Positions 1 through 7,525 of a stretch of DNA of 13,330 nt are shown in pieces. The notes beneath the pieces are model-generated. The model was not told where the DNA came from and searched no databases. It saw only the letters and a program-made list of their open reading frames with translations. The DNA comes from Alistipes sp. (GTDB lineage Bacteria; Bacteroidota; Bacteroidia; Bacteroidales; Rikenellaceae). The number at the start of each line of letters is the position of its first letter. Positions within the stretch are counted from its first letter, which is position 1. Where the stretch lies: contig JAITWC010000031.1 in the NCBI GenBank assembly GCA_031285485.1, positions 1 to 13,330 on the forward strand, given 5' to 3'. The position numbers and the translations under genes were made by a program.

Positions 1-84
1 TTGTCGCTTGCGTTTATCGCCGATTATTCGTAATATTGCCTCATATTGGTTATCGGTCAGATTGCTCGGATAATGCTTTTTCAT
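1..84 (-). CDS. IS5-family transposase, N-terminal fragment cut by window edge
   Basis: Reading the minus strand from the ATG at 84 gives 28 codons with no stop, leaving the window at base 1. The peptide begins MKKHYPSNLTDNQYEAI and continues to a KRKRQ basic stretch. The pattern K-x-Y-P-S-x-L-T-D-x-Q-(W/Y)-x-x-I is the usual start of IS5-family DDE transposases (the DUF4096-type N-terminal domain), which insert their element by cut-and-paste. Only this N-terminal part is visible, so the catalytic DDE residues and intactness cannot be judged. Upstream, on the minus strand, TATCTTTA at 113-106 is one base off the Bacteroidota -7 box and could be its promoter. The surrounding DNA is AT-rich, unlike the GC-rich genes that follow. 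Confidence 0.75.
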   Translation of the reverse strand, partial: MKKHYPSNLTDNQYEAILRIIGDKRKRQ

Positions 85-177
85 TCTTTATGTGGTTGAG
101 AACCATAAAGATACGAAAAATATCCGACAACATGCTGATAGTCAATTAATTAAAGCATGAAAAATTCAAACAACCTC
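1..177 (-). mobile_element. Probable end of an IS5-family insertion sequence
   Basis: The transposase start at 84 points out of the window, so the outer end of its element should lie a little to the right. Reading inward on the minus strand from about 177, the sequence GAGGTTGTTTGAATTTTT begins 93 bases ahead of the transposase ATG. A terminus starting with GAG and a TTGTTT run is a plausible IS5-type inverted repeat, followed outward by TAA, which could be a TNA-type target duplication. The opposite end is outside the window, so the boundary is an estimate. Confidence 0.35.
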
Positions 178-298
178 TAAATATTTTCAAAAAACCCGAT
201 GGCTCATGTGAACCAAATTTGTTTAATTTTTAATCCGCCCAACTTTTAGTGGACAGTAGAGATGTTAACTTAACTCTTAAAAATTTATATCCTTAAAA

Positions 299-3200
299 AT
301 GAGACATTTGATAATTACAGTGGCGGCACTCGCGTGCGCCACCGCCGCCACCGCCCAGTCGGGCAACGAGTGGCGCGACCCGACCGTGAACGCGGTGAAC
401 AGAATGGCGATGCACACCGACTACTTCGCCTACGAGAACGCAGACCTCGCCGCTGCGGGCGACCCGTCGGCCTCCGAACGTTTTCTGTCGCTCAACGGCG
501 ACTGGCGATTCGCGTGGGTGCCGAACACCGACGCAAGGCCCACCGACTTCTTCCGCACCGGCTATGATGACTCCCACTGGGACACGATCCCCGTGCCGGG
601 TCTGTGGGAGGCCCATGGCTATGGCGACCGGCAGTATCTCAACGTCGGTTACCGATGGCGTGACCAGTTCCGCAACGACCCGCCCAACGTGCCCACCGAA
701 CGCAACGCCGTGGGTTCGTACCGCCGCACGATAAATATCCCCGCCGGGTGGAACGGACAGCAGATCGTGGCGAGTTTCGGCTCGGTGACATCCAACATCT
801 ACCTGTGGGTCAACGGGCAGTATGTGGGTTACAGCGAGGACAGCAAGTTGGAGGCGGAGTTCGACATCACGCGCTACGTGAAGGCCGGGGCCGACAACCT
901 CATCGCCTTCCAGGTGTTCAGCCTGTGCGACGGATCGTACCTTGAGGACCAGGACTTCTTCCGCTTCTCGGGCGTGGGACGCGACTGCTACCTCTACACC
1001 CACGAGCGGCGTCACATTGCCGACGTGCGCTACACCGCGAGCCTCGACGAGGGTTTCCGCAACGGCACCGTCGCCGCAGAGTTGGAGTTCCCCGCCGCGG
1101 CCCGTGGCGCGACCGTCGAAGTGACTTTGAACGACCCCAAGGGGCTGACCGTCGCCTCGCAGTCGCTGCGGGTGAGCGGCGCGAAAGCATCCATGAAGCT
1201 CGAAGTGGACGGCGTGGCGGCATGGTCGGCGGAAACGCCGACTCTGTACGACCTCACCGTCACCCTCTCGTCGGGCGGCCGCGTGGTCGAGGCAATACCT
1301 TTCAAAGTCGGTTTCCGCAACGTCGAGATAAAGGGCGGACAACTGCTCGTCAACGGTCAGCCGATACTCATCAAGGGCGTCAACCGCCACGAGATGGATC
1401 CGACCAACGGCTACGTGGTGAGCCGCGACCGCATGATACAGGACATCCGCCTGATGAAGGAGTACAACATCAATGCCGTGCGCACGTGCCATTATCCCGA
1501 CAACAACCTGTGGTATCAGCTGTGCGACGAGTACGGCCTGTACGTCGTGGCCGAGGCCAACGTCGAGTCGCACGGCATGGGCTACGGCGAGAGAACGCTG
1601 GCCCGCAACGAATCCTACGCCAAACCCCACATGGAGCGCAACACCCGCAACGTGCAGCGCAGTTTCAATCACGCCTCGGTGATAATCTGGTCGCTGGGCA
1701 ACGAGGCCGGCAACGGCCCCAACTTCACGGCCGCCTACCAGTGGATCAAAAGTTTCGACCCATCGCGCCCCGTGCAGTACGAACAGGCCCACGGCGGCGA
1801 CAACACCGACATCATGTGTCCCATGTACATGGGCTACGCGCAGGCCGAACGCTACTCGCAGGGCAATCCCGCCAAACCCATCATCCAGTGTGAGTATGCC
1901 CACGCAATGGGCAACTCGATGGGTGGTTTCGGCGAGTACTGGGATCTGATCCGCCGCGAACCCCACTATCAGGGCGGTTTCATCTGGGACTTCGTCGACC
2001 AGTCGCAGCGCCTCTACCGCCCCGACGGGGAGTGGTTCTACGCCTACGGCGGCGACTTCAACTCCTACGACGCCACCGACGGCAACTTCTGCAACAACGG
2101 CCTGATCAATCCCGACCGCAAGCCCAATCCCCACACCGAGGAGGTCGGCTACTACCACCAGTCGGTGTGGACAACGGCGGTCGACATCGATAACGGCCGC
2201 ATCGAGGTTTACAACGAAAACTTCTTCCGCGACCTTGGCAACGTGCGCCTCGCGTGGACGGTGCTGTGCGACGGACGCGAGATACTGAGCGGCACCGAGC
2301 CTCTCGACGTCGCTCCGCAGGGTAAGCAAACCATCACCCTGCCGTTCGCCGGACGCCTGCCCGCCCGGGGTGAGTTGATGCTCAACGTCGAGTACCGCCT
2401 CGTGAACGCCGAACCGCTGCTGAGCGCCGGTCACGCCGTCGCACGCCAGCAGCTGCCGATCCGCGAGTGGGACTTCGCCGCCGCCTATCCCATCCTCGCC
2501 AACCGTTCGGTCGACCGCCACACCTCGGCGGGAACCGTGAGCGTGCGCGACAACGACCGCACCTGGCTCATCGTCGAGTCCGGGAACTTCCAGATAGATT
2601 TCCGTCGCTCTAACGGCTTCGTGATGCTCTACCGCGTGGACGGCGTAGACTTCATCGCCCCCGGCACGACGCTCCAGCCGAACTTCTGGCGCGGGCCCAC
2701 CGACAACGACTTCGGTGCCGGTCTGCAACGCAGGGCGGGCGTTTGGCGCGATCCGGGCCTCCGCCTCACCTCGCTCGGCCACGAGATGACCGACGGAATG
2801 GCCGTCGTGACGGCCGATTACGACCTCACCAACACGGGCGGCAAGCTCCGGATAGTGTACACCATCAACAACGCGGGCGAGATGTCGGTCCGCCAGAGCC
2901 TCGACGCCGACGAAGAGGCCCAGGCCGCGGCCGACAGACAGACCCGCGTGCCCGACATGCTGCGCTTCGGCATGCGGATGGTGATGCCCGCCGTGTTCGA
3001 CCTGAGCGACTTCTACGGCCGCGGGCCGGTGGAAAACTACTCCGACCGCAAGGATTCGCAGTTCCTGGGCGTGTGGCACCAGACGGCCGACGAGCAGTTC
3101 TGGGCCTACGACCGTCCGCAGGAGACGGGCACCAAGAGCGACCTGAGATGGTGGCGCCAGAGCAACCTCGACGGGCGCGGCCTTCGGTTCGCGTCTTCGG

Positions 3201-3442
3201 CCGCATTCTCGGCCTCGGCGCTCCACTACTCGCAGGAGCAACTCGACGAGGGCCTGTTCAAACGCAACAGGCACCCGGCCGACCTCACCCGCGATGGGCG
3301 CGTGTGGGTCTGCATCGACGGCGTGCAGTCGGGCCTGGCGTGCATCAACAGCTGGGGCGCGCTGCCCGAACCCGAGTTCCGCATCCCCTACGCCGACCGC
3401 ACGTTCGAGTTCACCATCTCTCCCGGGACCCGGCTTCGTTAG
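299..3442 (+). CDS. lacZ: Secreted GH2 beta-galactosidase (LacZ type)
   Basis: A 1047-residue glycoside hydrolase family 2 enzyme that hydrolyses terminal beta-galactosides by a retaining mechanism. E. coli LacZ is 1024 residues. Residues 1-20 form a Sec signal peptide ending ATAQ, so it acts in the periplasm or at the surface. After the N-terminal jelly-roll and Ig-like modules, the TIM barrel carries GVNRHE (R363, H364), WSLGNEAGNG with acid/base E469, and QCEYAHAMGNSMG with nucleophile E532. The C-terminal beta-sandwich (Bgal_small type) has YGRGPVENYSDRK near 906-918. All key motifs are intact. No sharp Bacteroidota promoter is seen; TTTG at 218-221 and AACTTTTA at 241-248 are a weak pair with correct 19-nt spacing. 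The ATG has an A-rich leader. GH2 specificity varies (galactoside, galacturonide and others), so the substrate is inferred from the LacZ-like motifs. Confidence 0.94.
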   Translation: MRHLIITVAALACATAATAQSGNEWRDPTVNAVNRMAMHTDYFAYENADLAAAGDPSASERFLSLNGDWRFAWVPNTDARPTDFFRTGYDDSHWDTIPVPGLWEAHGYGDRQYLNVGYRWRDQFRNDPPNVPTERNAVGSYRRTINIPAGWNGQQIVASFGSVTSNIYLWVNGQYVGYSEDSKLEAEFDITRYVKAGADNLIAFQVFSLCDGSYLEDQDFFRFSGVGRDCYLYTHERRHIADVRYTASLDEGFRNGTVAAELEFPAAARGATVEVTLNDPKGLTVASQSLRVSGAKASMKLEVDGVAAWSAETPTLYDLTVTLSSGGRVVEAIPFKVGFRNVEIKGGQLLVNGQPILIKGVNRHEMDPTNGYVVSRDRMIQDIRLMKEYNINAVRTCHYPDNNLWYQLCDEYGLYVVAEANVESHGMGYGERTLARNESYAKPHMERNTRNVQRSFNHASVIIWSLGNEAGNGPNFTAAYQWIKSFDPSRPVQYEQAHGGDNTDIMCPMYMGYAQAERYSQGNPAKPIIQCEYAHAMGNSMGGFGEYWDLIRREPHYQGGFIWDFVDQSQRLYRPDGEWFYAYGGDFNSYDATDGNFCNNGLINPDRKPNPHTEEVGYYHQSVWTTAVDIDNGRIEVYNENFFRDLGNVRLAWTVLCDGREILSGTEPLDVAPQGKQTITLPFAGRLPARGELMLNVEYRLVNAEPLLSAGHAVARQQLPIREWDFAAAYPILANRSVDRHTSAGTVSVRDNDRTWLIVESGNFQIDFRRSNGFVMLYRVDGVDFIAPGTTLQPNFWRGPTDNDFGAGLQRRAGVWRDPGLRLTSLGHEMTDGMAVVTADYDLTNTGGKLRIVYTINNAGEMSVRQSLDADEEAQAAADRQTRVPDMLRFGMRMVMPAVFDLSDFYGRGPVENYSDRKDSQFLGVWHQTADEQFWAYDRPQETGTKSDLRWWRQSNLDGRGLRFASSAAFSASALHYSQEQLDEGLFKRNRHPADLTRDGRVWVCIDGVQSGLACINSWGALPEPEFRIPYADRTFEFTISPGTRLR

Positions 3443-3460
3443 TTCCCGGGGTTCCGACTT

Positions 3461-3507
3461 AAAAGATCGAGGCTGCACGGAACACACGCGCAGCCTCGAT
3501 CTTTTTT
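3461..3507. terminator. Strong intrinsic terminator, probably bidirectional
   Basis: A perfect 16-bp stem (3461-3476 paired with 3490-3505, core GATCGAGGCTGC) closes a 13-nt loop and is followed by a T run on the plus strand; four T follow on the minus strand. It lies 18 nt after the beta-galactosidase stop. It is also the first strong hairpin met by transcripts of the minus-strand AsmA operon, so it may end both. Confidence 0.85.
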
Positions 3508-3516
3508 AAGCGGTTA

Positions 3517-3593
3517 CCTCGCACCCGCGGCGCTCGGTTGCGCCCGGGGGCGCAAGGGCATTTTTGGTCTCGGGCAGGGTTACCTCGGTCGGC
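3517..3593. repeat. Diverged outlying copy of the 42-nt repeat with its left flank
   Basis: Bases 3517-3542 match 3644-3669 at 24 of 26 positions, and the 42-mer at 3552-3593 is a diverged version of the tandem unit starting at 3679. Both offsets are exactly 127 nt, so the whole block was probably duplicated once before the 42-mer expanded. It contains the perfect hairpin TTGCGCC-CGGG-GGCGCAA at 3538-3555. No coding function is supported. Confidence 0.6.
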
Positions 3594-3678
3594 TTTTCCC
3601 GCCCCGCCGCTGTCGCGGCGACTTGCGGGCCTCCCTCGATGAGCCTCGCACCTGCGGCGCTCGTTTGCGTCAACCGAC

Positions 3679-3854
3679 GCAAGTATGTTTTTGCCCTCGG
3701 ACAGGGTTGCGTCGACTGAAGCAAGTGTGTTTTTGGCCTCGGGCGGAGTTGCGTCAACCGACGCAAGTGTGTTTTTGGCCTCGGGCAGGGTTGCGTCAAC
3801 TGAAGCAAGTGTGTTTTTGGCCTCGGGCAGGGTTGCGTCAACTGAAGCAAGTGT
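3679..3854. repeat. 42-nt tandem repeat, four units plus a partial
   Basis: Units begin at 3679, 3721, 3763 and 3805, each starting GCAAGTGTGTTTTTGG (or a close variant), with a fifth partial copy at 3847. Spacing is exactly 42 nt with few substitutions. Every junction forms a TTGC...GCAA hairpin, perfect (7-bp stem) at 3665-3682 and 3749-3766 and with one mismatch at 3707-3724, 3791-3808 and 3833-3850. Because 42 is divisible by three, both strands stay open as artefactual low-complexity ORFs. The array lies between convergent genes, so it would sit in the 3' region of the AsmA operon transcript. Confidence 0.9.
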
Positions 3855-3884
3855 CTGCGCGGTCGGATTTCGGGGCGGCAACGA

Positions 3885-6800
3885 TCATTCATCCTCTTTC
3901 CGCCCGGCAAGGAGCGAGTTGCGGATCAGGTTTCGCAGCTCCATCTGCCGGTTCTCCACGACCCCCTCGTAGCGCGGTCGGTAGAAGTCGGGGTAGCGGC
4001 TCCTGGAAAACACTTTGAAGCGCAGATCGTCGGCCGAGCCGGTCACGTCGACCGCCACGCGGAACGGCAGCGGGCTTTCGACGAGCGAGATGTTGTAGTC
4101 GAAGGTCTGGTCGAGGTTGTGGCGGCCGCCGATGACGGCGCCGTAGCGGTCGACTTTCAACAGGAACGGATAGAGGTTGATCTCGTTGCGCAGCACGGTG
4201 AACTCGGCCCTCATGCTGTCGATGCGCAGCGTACTCTGGTCGCGGTATTTGAGCAGCACGGCTATGCGGCGGAAAAGCTCCTCGTCCCTGAGGGCCAGAT
4301 CGACCGCGGCGATCGATCCCGCGCCGCGCAGGGTCGACATCTTGAACCTGTACGTCGAGTCCATGTACCCTTCGACGGCGCAGTGGAACTCGCCCGTGCC
4401 CGAGAACCCCCTCAGCGCGGGCATCAACCGATCGAGGTCGGGAATGAGCCTCACCAGTTCCGCCATGTCGATCCGGTCGAGGTGTACTCCCACCCCGGCG
4501 AAGAGGTTGTTCTTGGCGGGCGTGCGGTACATCAGCTGGATGTTGCCCGTCGTGACGGGCGAGGTGAACGCCACCTCGGGCGTGATGAACAGCACCCCGT
4601 CGTGTACCTGCACGTCGCCCCTCACGCCTGTCAGCAGCGATTCGCCGTGCCACAACACCTCGCCGATGTCGGCGTGGAGCGTCAGGTCGACCCCCTTGGG
4701 CACCATGTAGGGGCCGGTGAAGACGTCGGGCGGGGTGGCGTCGCCGGCTTTCCCGGTTTCGAGTGTTTCGTCGCCCAGCCCGCTCGTCAGGGCCAGCAGT
4801 TGGGTGACGTTGGTGACGGGCGAGCGGAAGTCGAACTCGGCACGGAGTATGTCGTCGCCGCGGAACCATGCGTCTATGTTGTCGATCGTGCCCGAGAGCG
4901 AGAAGTCGCTCTGGTCGAGCAGTGCGCGCGCCTTCATCACGCGAAACTCCAGCGGGTTGAACTCCATCTCCAGACTCGGCATCCGCACCGGATAGTCGAG
5001 CGACGGTACCGAGACACTCGCCCCGCTCACGACCATACTGCCCAGCGGCTGGAACTTCTGCCACAGGTGGTCGCCGCGCCGGGGGTCGTAATTTATGGCC
5101 GCGACCAAGCCGAGGGTGTCGACCCGCGCCGACATCGCCCCCATAGTGGCCGACAGCCGCTCGGGGGTGGTGAAATCCACTCTGAAGTTATGTTCTCCGG
5201 TGGCTCTCAGGTTCGATTCCGTCGACAAAACCATGCCTGTATGACCGGCGTCGACAGAGATCGTGTCGGCTCGCGCGGCAAGGTGCGAGAAAACAGTATT
5301 GAGATACACGGAGGGAGTCCGAACGGTGTCGAGCAGGTTCGACGTTTCGACCACCACACCCGCGCCCTCCATCTCGACGCGGGTATTGTCACCGGCGCTG
5401 GCGGTCAGGCGGTCTGTTTCTATGGTGGCCGAGGCGAAGGTTGTGAATCGTGTCGAGGGGTTGGCGTTGGGCAGTGCGAAGGCGAGGCGGGCCGAGGGCG
5501 CGGCAACGGCGATCGTGTCGTAAACGGCGTCAAGCCCGGTGACTGTCAGATCGCCCGAAAGTTTCATCCTGTCGAGTGCCATCGCCGCGAGTTGCGACAT
5601 GCGCACGTCGGCCTTCACGCTGCCTGCCACACGCCCGGCGGCGGTAAGGCGTAGCGAGTCGGGAATGAACGGCGCGGCGTCGGCCAGATCGGCGTCGAGG
5701 TCGGCGGTGATGTCGGCACGCGGATCGCTCAGCAGGCTCACCACCGATCCCCGCGCCCGCAGCGACGAACGCCGTGTGCGGGCGGCGAGGCTGTTGATCC
5801 TCACGCTCGACGCGGCGTCGGTCATGTCGGTTTTGATGGTGAGGTCGGCGGCCACGTCGCGCAACGGCCACGGCAGCATTGCGGGGTAGCTCACCCGACC
5901 GTCGGCGAAACTGACGTTCGCCTCAACGGTCGGTGTCGTTCCCGGCCGGTCGGCGGTTGCGGCGGCATACACTCCATTCACCGTCCCCTCGGACGAGAGC
6001 GTGCCCTCGGCCGTGATGCCGTCGAGATACGACGCAAAAGCCGGAGGCACGAGCGCAAGAACGTCGGCCAACGTCCACCCCTCGAACTTGTAATTCAGAT
6101 CGGAGTCGATCGCCCCGGCCACTCCCCCCGCGTCGAGCCGCACTGTCCCGTCGAGCGCGATGCCGAGACCGGCAAGGTCCAGCGACGCACCCCTTATATT
6201 ATATGTACCCGCCGCCAGGTCACCCCCGGCCGCAGCAACGAGCGCGATCGGGGCGTCGGCAAGATAGCGTTCGCCGCCATAAACGACAGTCGCGCCCGCC
6301 ACCCCAAACTGTGTGACGTCGGCCTCTGCCTCATCGCCCCTCATCACGCCCGACACCGCGAGGGTAACACCCCTGAGCGTCGCCGCGAGCAGCGAATCGG
6401 CACGGCCCATGCCGAACTCCACATCAAAAGGAGCCGCCACGTCAACAGTCGCCGACATCGCCTCGCCGTCGAACAACGCGGCCAAATCACCCGAAAGCCC
6501 CGTGACGGAAGCCGTCAGCAGCGACTGCTCGTCGACCCAGCGAACGTCGAAGCGCTCGATCCGCACGCGGTCGACCTCTACGCGCGGCGTGGTGAACCCG
6601 GTCGCCGTCGTGTCGGCATCGGGCTCCGACTTCACAATATCGTAATTGGTTCGCCCCCGCGCGTCGGTGTAGAGATTCACCGCGCCGTCGCGCAGGGCAA
6701 CATCCGAGAGGATGATCTCGCCCCGCCGCATCAGAGCCCTAATGTCGATCGCAGCCTCAAGCCGCCCCACTCTCGCAAGCGTGTCGCCCGGCGCACCCTC

Positions 6801-7043
6801 AATGTGGTTCACCACCGTCACACCGTCCACCCCGAGGCAGAAACGCGGAAAAGTGCTGAAAAAAGTAAGCTCCACACGCTCGATCTGCGCGGGAGCCGTA
6901 ATGAACCGTGGCAACTGCTCCTGCACAATAGGGGTCATTCGCGCCGGAGTGAAAACCATCCACAGCGCCACACAAACCGCCACCACCGCAAGCCCCACGA
7001 TCGAACCCACACAGATAGCCGATATCTTCCAAAATTTCTTCAT
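3885..7043 (-). CDS. AsmA-family inner-membrane-anchored protein
   Basis: A 1052-residue protein of the AsmA/TamB-like family. Characterised members bridge the periplasm and are implicated in moving phospholipid to, or keeping balance in, the outer membrane. Residues about 9-31 form one N-terminal membrane anchor (MKKFWKISAICVGSIVG followed by AVVAVCVALW). The rest is long beta-rich sequence typical of the family. The C-terminal AsmA region is recognisable from about 870 on, including ELFRRIAVLLKYRDQ near 922 and GGRHNLDQTFDYNISLVESP near 972-991. The start at 7043 was chosen because an anchor should begin the protein; the longer frame to 7133 would add 30 residues that overlap the upstream lipoprotein gene. 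It is the last gene of a probable three-gene operon, 64 nt after the lipoprotein gene. The precise cargo is unknown. Confidence 0.88.
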   Translation of the reverse strand: MKKFWKISAICVGSIVGLAVVAVCVALWMVFTPARMTPIVQEQLPRFITAPAQIERVELTFFSTFPRFCLGVDGVTVVNHIEGAPGDTLARVGRLEAAIDIRALMRRGEIILSDVALRDGAVNLYTDARGRTNYDIVKSEPDADTTATGFTTPRVEVDRVRIERFDVRWVDEQSLLTASVTGLSGDLAALFDGEAMSATVDVAAPFDVEFGMGRADSLLAATLRGVTLAVSGVMRGDEAEADVTQFGVAGATVVYGGERYLADAPIALVAAAGGDLAAGTYNIRGASLDLAGLGIALDGTVRLDAGGVAGAIDSDLNYKFEGWTLADVLALVPPAFASYLDGITAEGTLSSEGTVNGVYAAATADRPGTTPTVEANVSFADGRVSYPAMLPWPLRDVAADLTIKTDMTDAASSVRINSLAARTRRSSLRARGSVVSLLSDPRADITADLDADLADAAPFIPDSLRLTAAGRVAGSVKADVRMSQLAAMALDRMKLSGDLTVTGLDAVYDTIAVAAPSARLAFALPNANPSTRFTTFASATIETDRLTASAGDNTRVEMEGAGVVVETSNLLDTVRTPSVYLNTVFSHLAARADTISVDAGHTGMVLSTESNLRATGEHNFRVDFTTPERLSATMGAMSARVDTLGLVAAINYDPRRGDHLWQKFQPLGSMVVSGASVSVPSLDYPVRMPSLEMEFNPLEFRVMKARALLDQSDFSLSGTIDNIDAWFRGDDILRAEFDFRSPVTNVTQLLALTSGLGDETLETGKAGDATPPDVFTGPYMVPKGVDLTLHADIGEVLWHGESLLTGVRGDVQVHDGVLFITPEVAFTSPVTTGNIQLMYRTPAKNNLFAGVGVHLDRIDMAELVRLIPDLDRLMPALRGFSGTGEFHCAVEGYMDSTYRFKMSTLRGAGSIAAVDLALRDEELFRRIAVLLKYRDQSTLRIDSMRAEFTVLRNEINLYPFLLKVDRYGAVIGGRHNLDQTFDYNISLVESPLPFRVAVDVTGSADDLRFKVFSRSRYPDFYRPRYEGVVENRQMELRNLIRNSLLAGRKEDE

Positions 7044-7107
7044 AACATTTTTTAAGTCGGGTTGACCGGCCGTTCGCGCGCAAACGCGGATTGAATGGCC
7101 GGAGTGT

Positions 7108-7515
7108 TTACTTCTGCTTGGTGCAGGTGACACGCGTACCGTTCTCGGTGGTGTAGATCAACGTAGTGGCGGTGAGCGTCACCACGATGCAGTCTTCGGG
7201 CACGGCACCGCCCATCTCCACGTCGTGGATGAAGGTGAGCCTCGACCCGGTGAGCGACCAAGTGAACCGCTGCTCCTCCAACTGTTCGAGGGTGATGTTC
7301 TTCTCCCACCCGGTACCGTTGGCGTTGAACTTGTGGCACAACTCCTCGGGACCGCTTCCGAAATTGCGCGTGAGCGACCACTCGCCCGTCCCGGCGTAGA
7401 GCAGCGACTTGTCGAAACTCCCGTCGCTCCCGCCGCCGGGAGTCGGGTTGCAACCCACGGCCAGCAGCGCCCCGATGAAGAGCGCCGCGGCCAGATATTT
7501 AATCATCCTGTTCAT
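7108..7515 (-). CDS. Small predicted lipoprotein, lipocalin-like, unknown function
   Basis: A 135-residue protein with a lipoprotein signal: basic N-terminus (MNRMIKYL), hydrophobic core and lipobox LLAVGC, so C22 would be lipidated. A Gly/Ser/Pro-rich linker (NPTPGGGSDGS) follows, then a compact beta-rich domain with alternating strands such as TGEWSLTRNF, RFTWSLTGSRLTFIHD and VVTLTATTLIYTTENGTRV. Small Bacteroidota lipoproteins of this look often have a lipocalin-like fold, but I do not recognise the family. Cysteines are also present around residue 60, 103 and 131, so a disulfide is possible. It starts 10 nt after the esterase stop and precedes the AsmA gene by 64 nt, so it is probably translated from the same mRNA. 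No acidic surface-export signal directly follows the cysteine, so a periplasm-facing location is more likely. Confidence 0.8.
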   Translation of the reverse strand: MNRMIKYLAAALFIGALLAVGCNPTPGGGSDGSFDKSLLYAGTGEWSLTRNFGSGPEELCHKFNANGTGWEKNITLEQLEEQRFTWSLTGSRLTFIHDVEMGGAVPEDCIVVTLTATTLIYTTENGTRVTCTKQK

Positions 7516-7525
7516 AAACTAAAGA

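Noticed and set aside
293..3487. Very long open frame on the minus strand, opposite the beta-galactosidase
   Set aside because: It mirrors a fully recognisable GH2 enzyme; its peptide is rich in V, A, G, H and R without domain motifs, as expected from GC-rich codon bias on the other strand.
3679..3854. CRISPR array
   Set aside because: Repeats are directly adjacent with no unique spacers and no cas genes are seen.
3459..3881. Minus-strand repeat protein with LASVDATLPEAKNT units, and plus-strand counterpart at 3685-3972
   Set aside because: The 42-nt unit is divisible by three, so open frames arise on both strands. The minus frame starts with TTG, enters the terminator, and has an arbitrary tail.
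4119..5654. Long plus-strand frame opposite the AsmA gene
   Set aside because: Low-information Arg/Gly/Val/His-rich peptide; the minus-strand protein has an anchor and AsmA C-terminal motifs.
7044..7133. N-terminal extension of the AsmA protein
   Set aside because: It overlaps the end of the lipoprotein gene and would bury the membrane anchor 30 residues inside.
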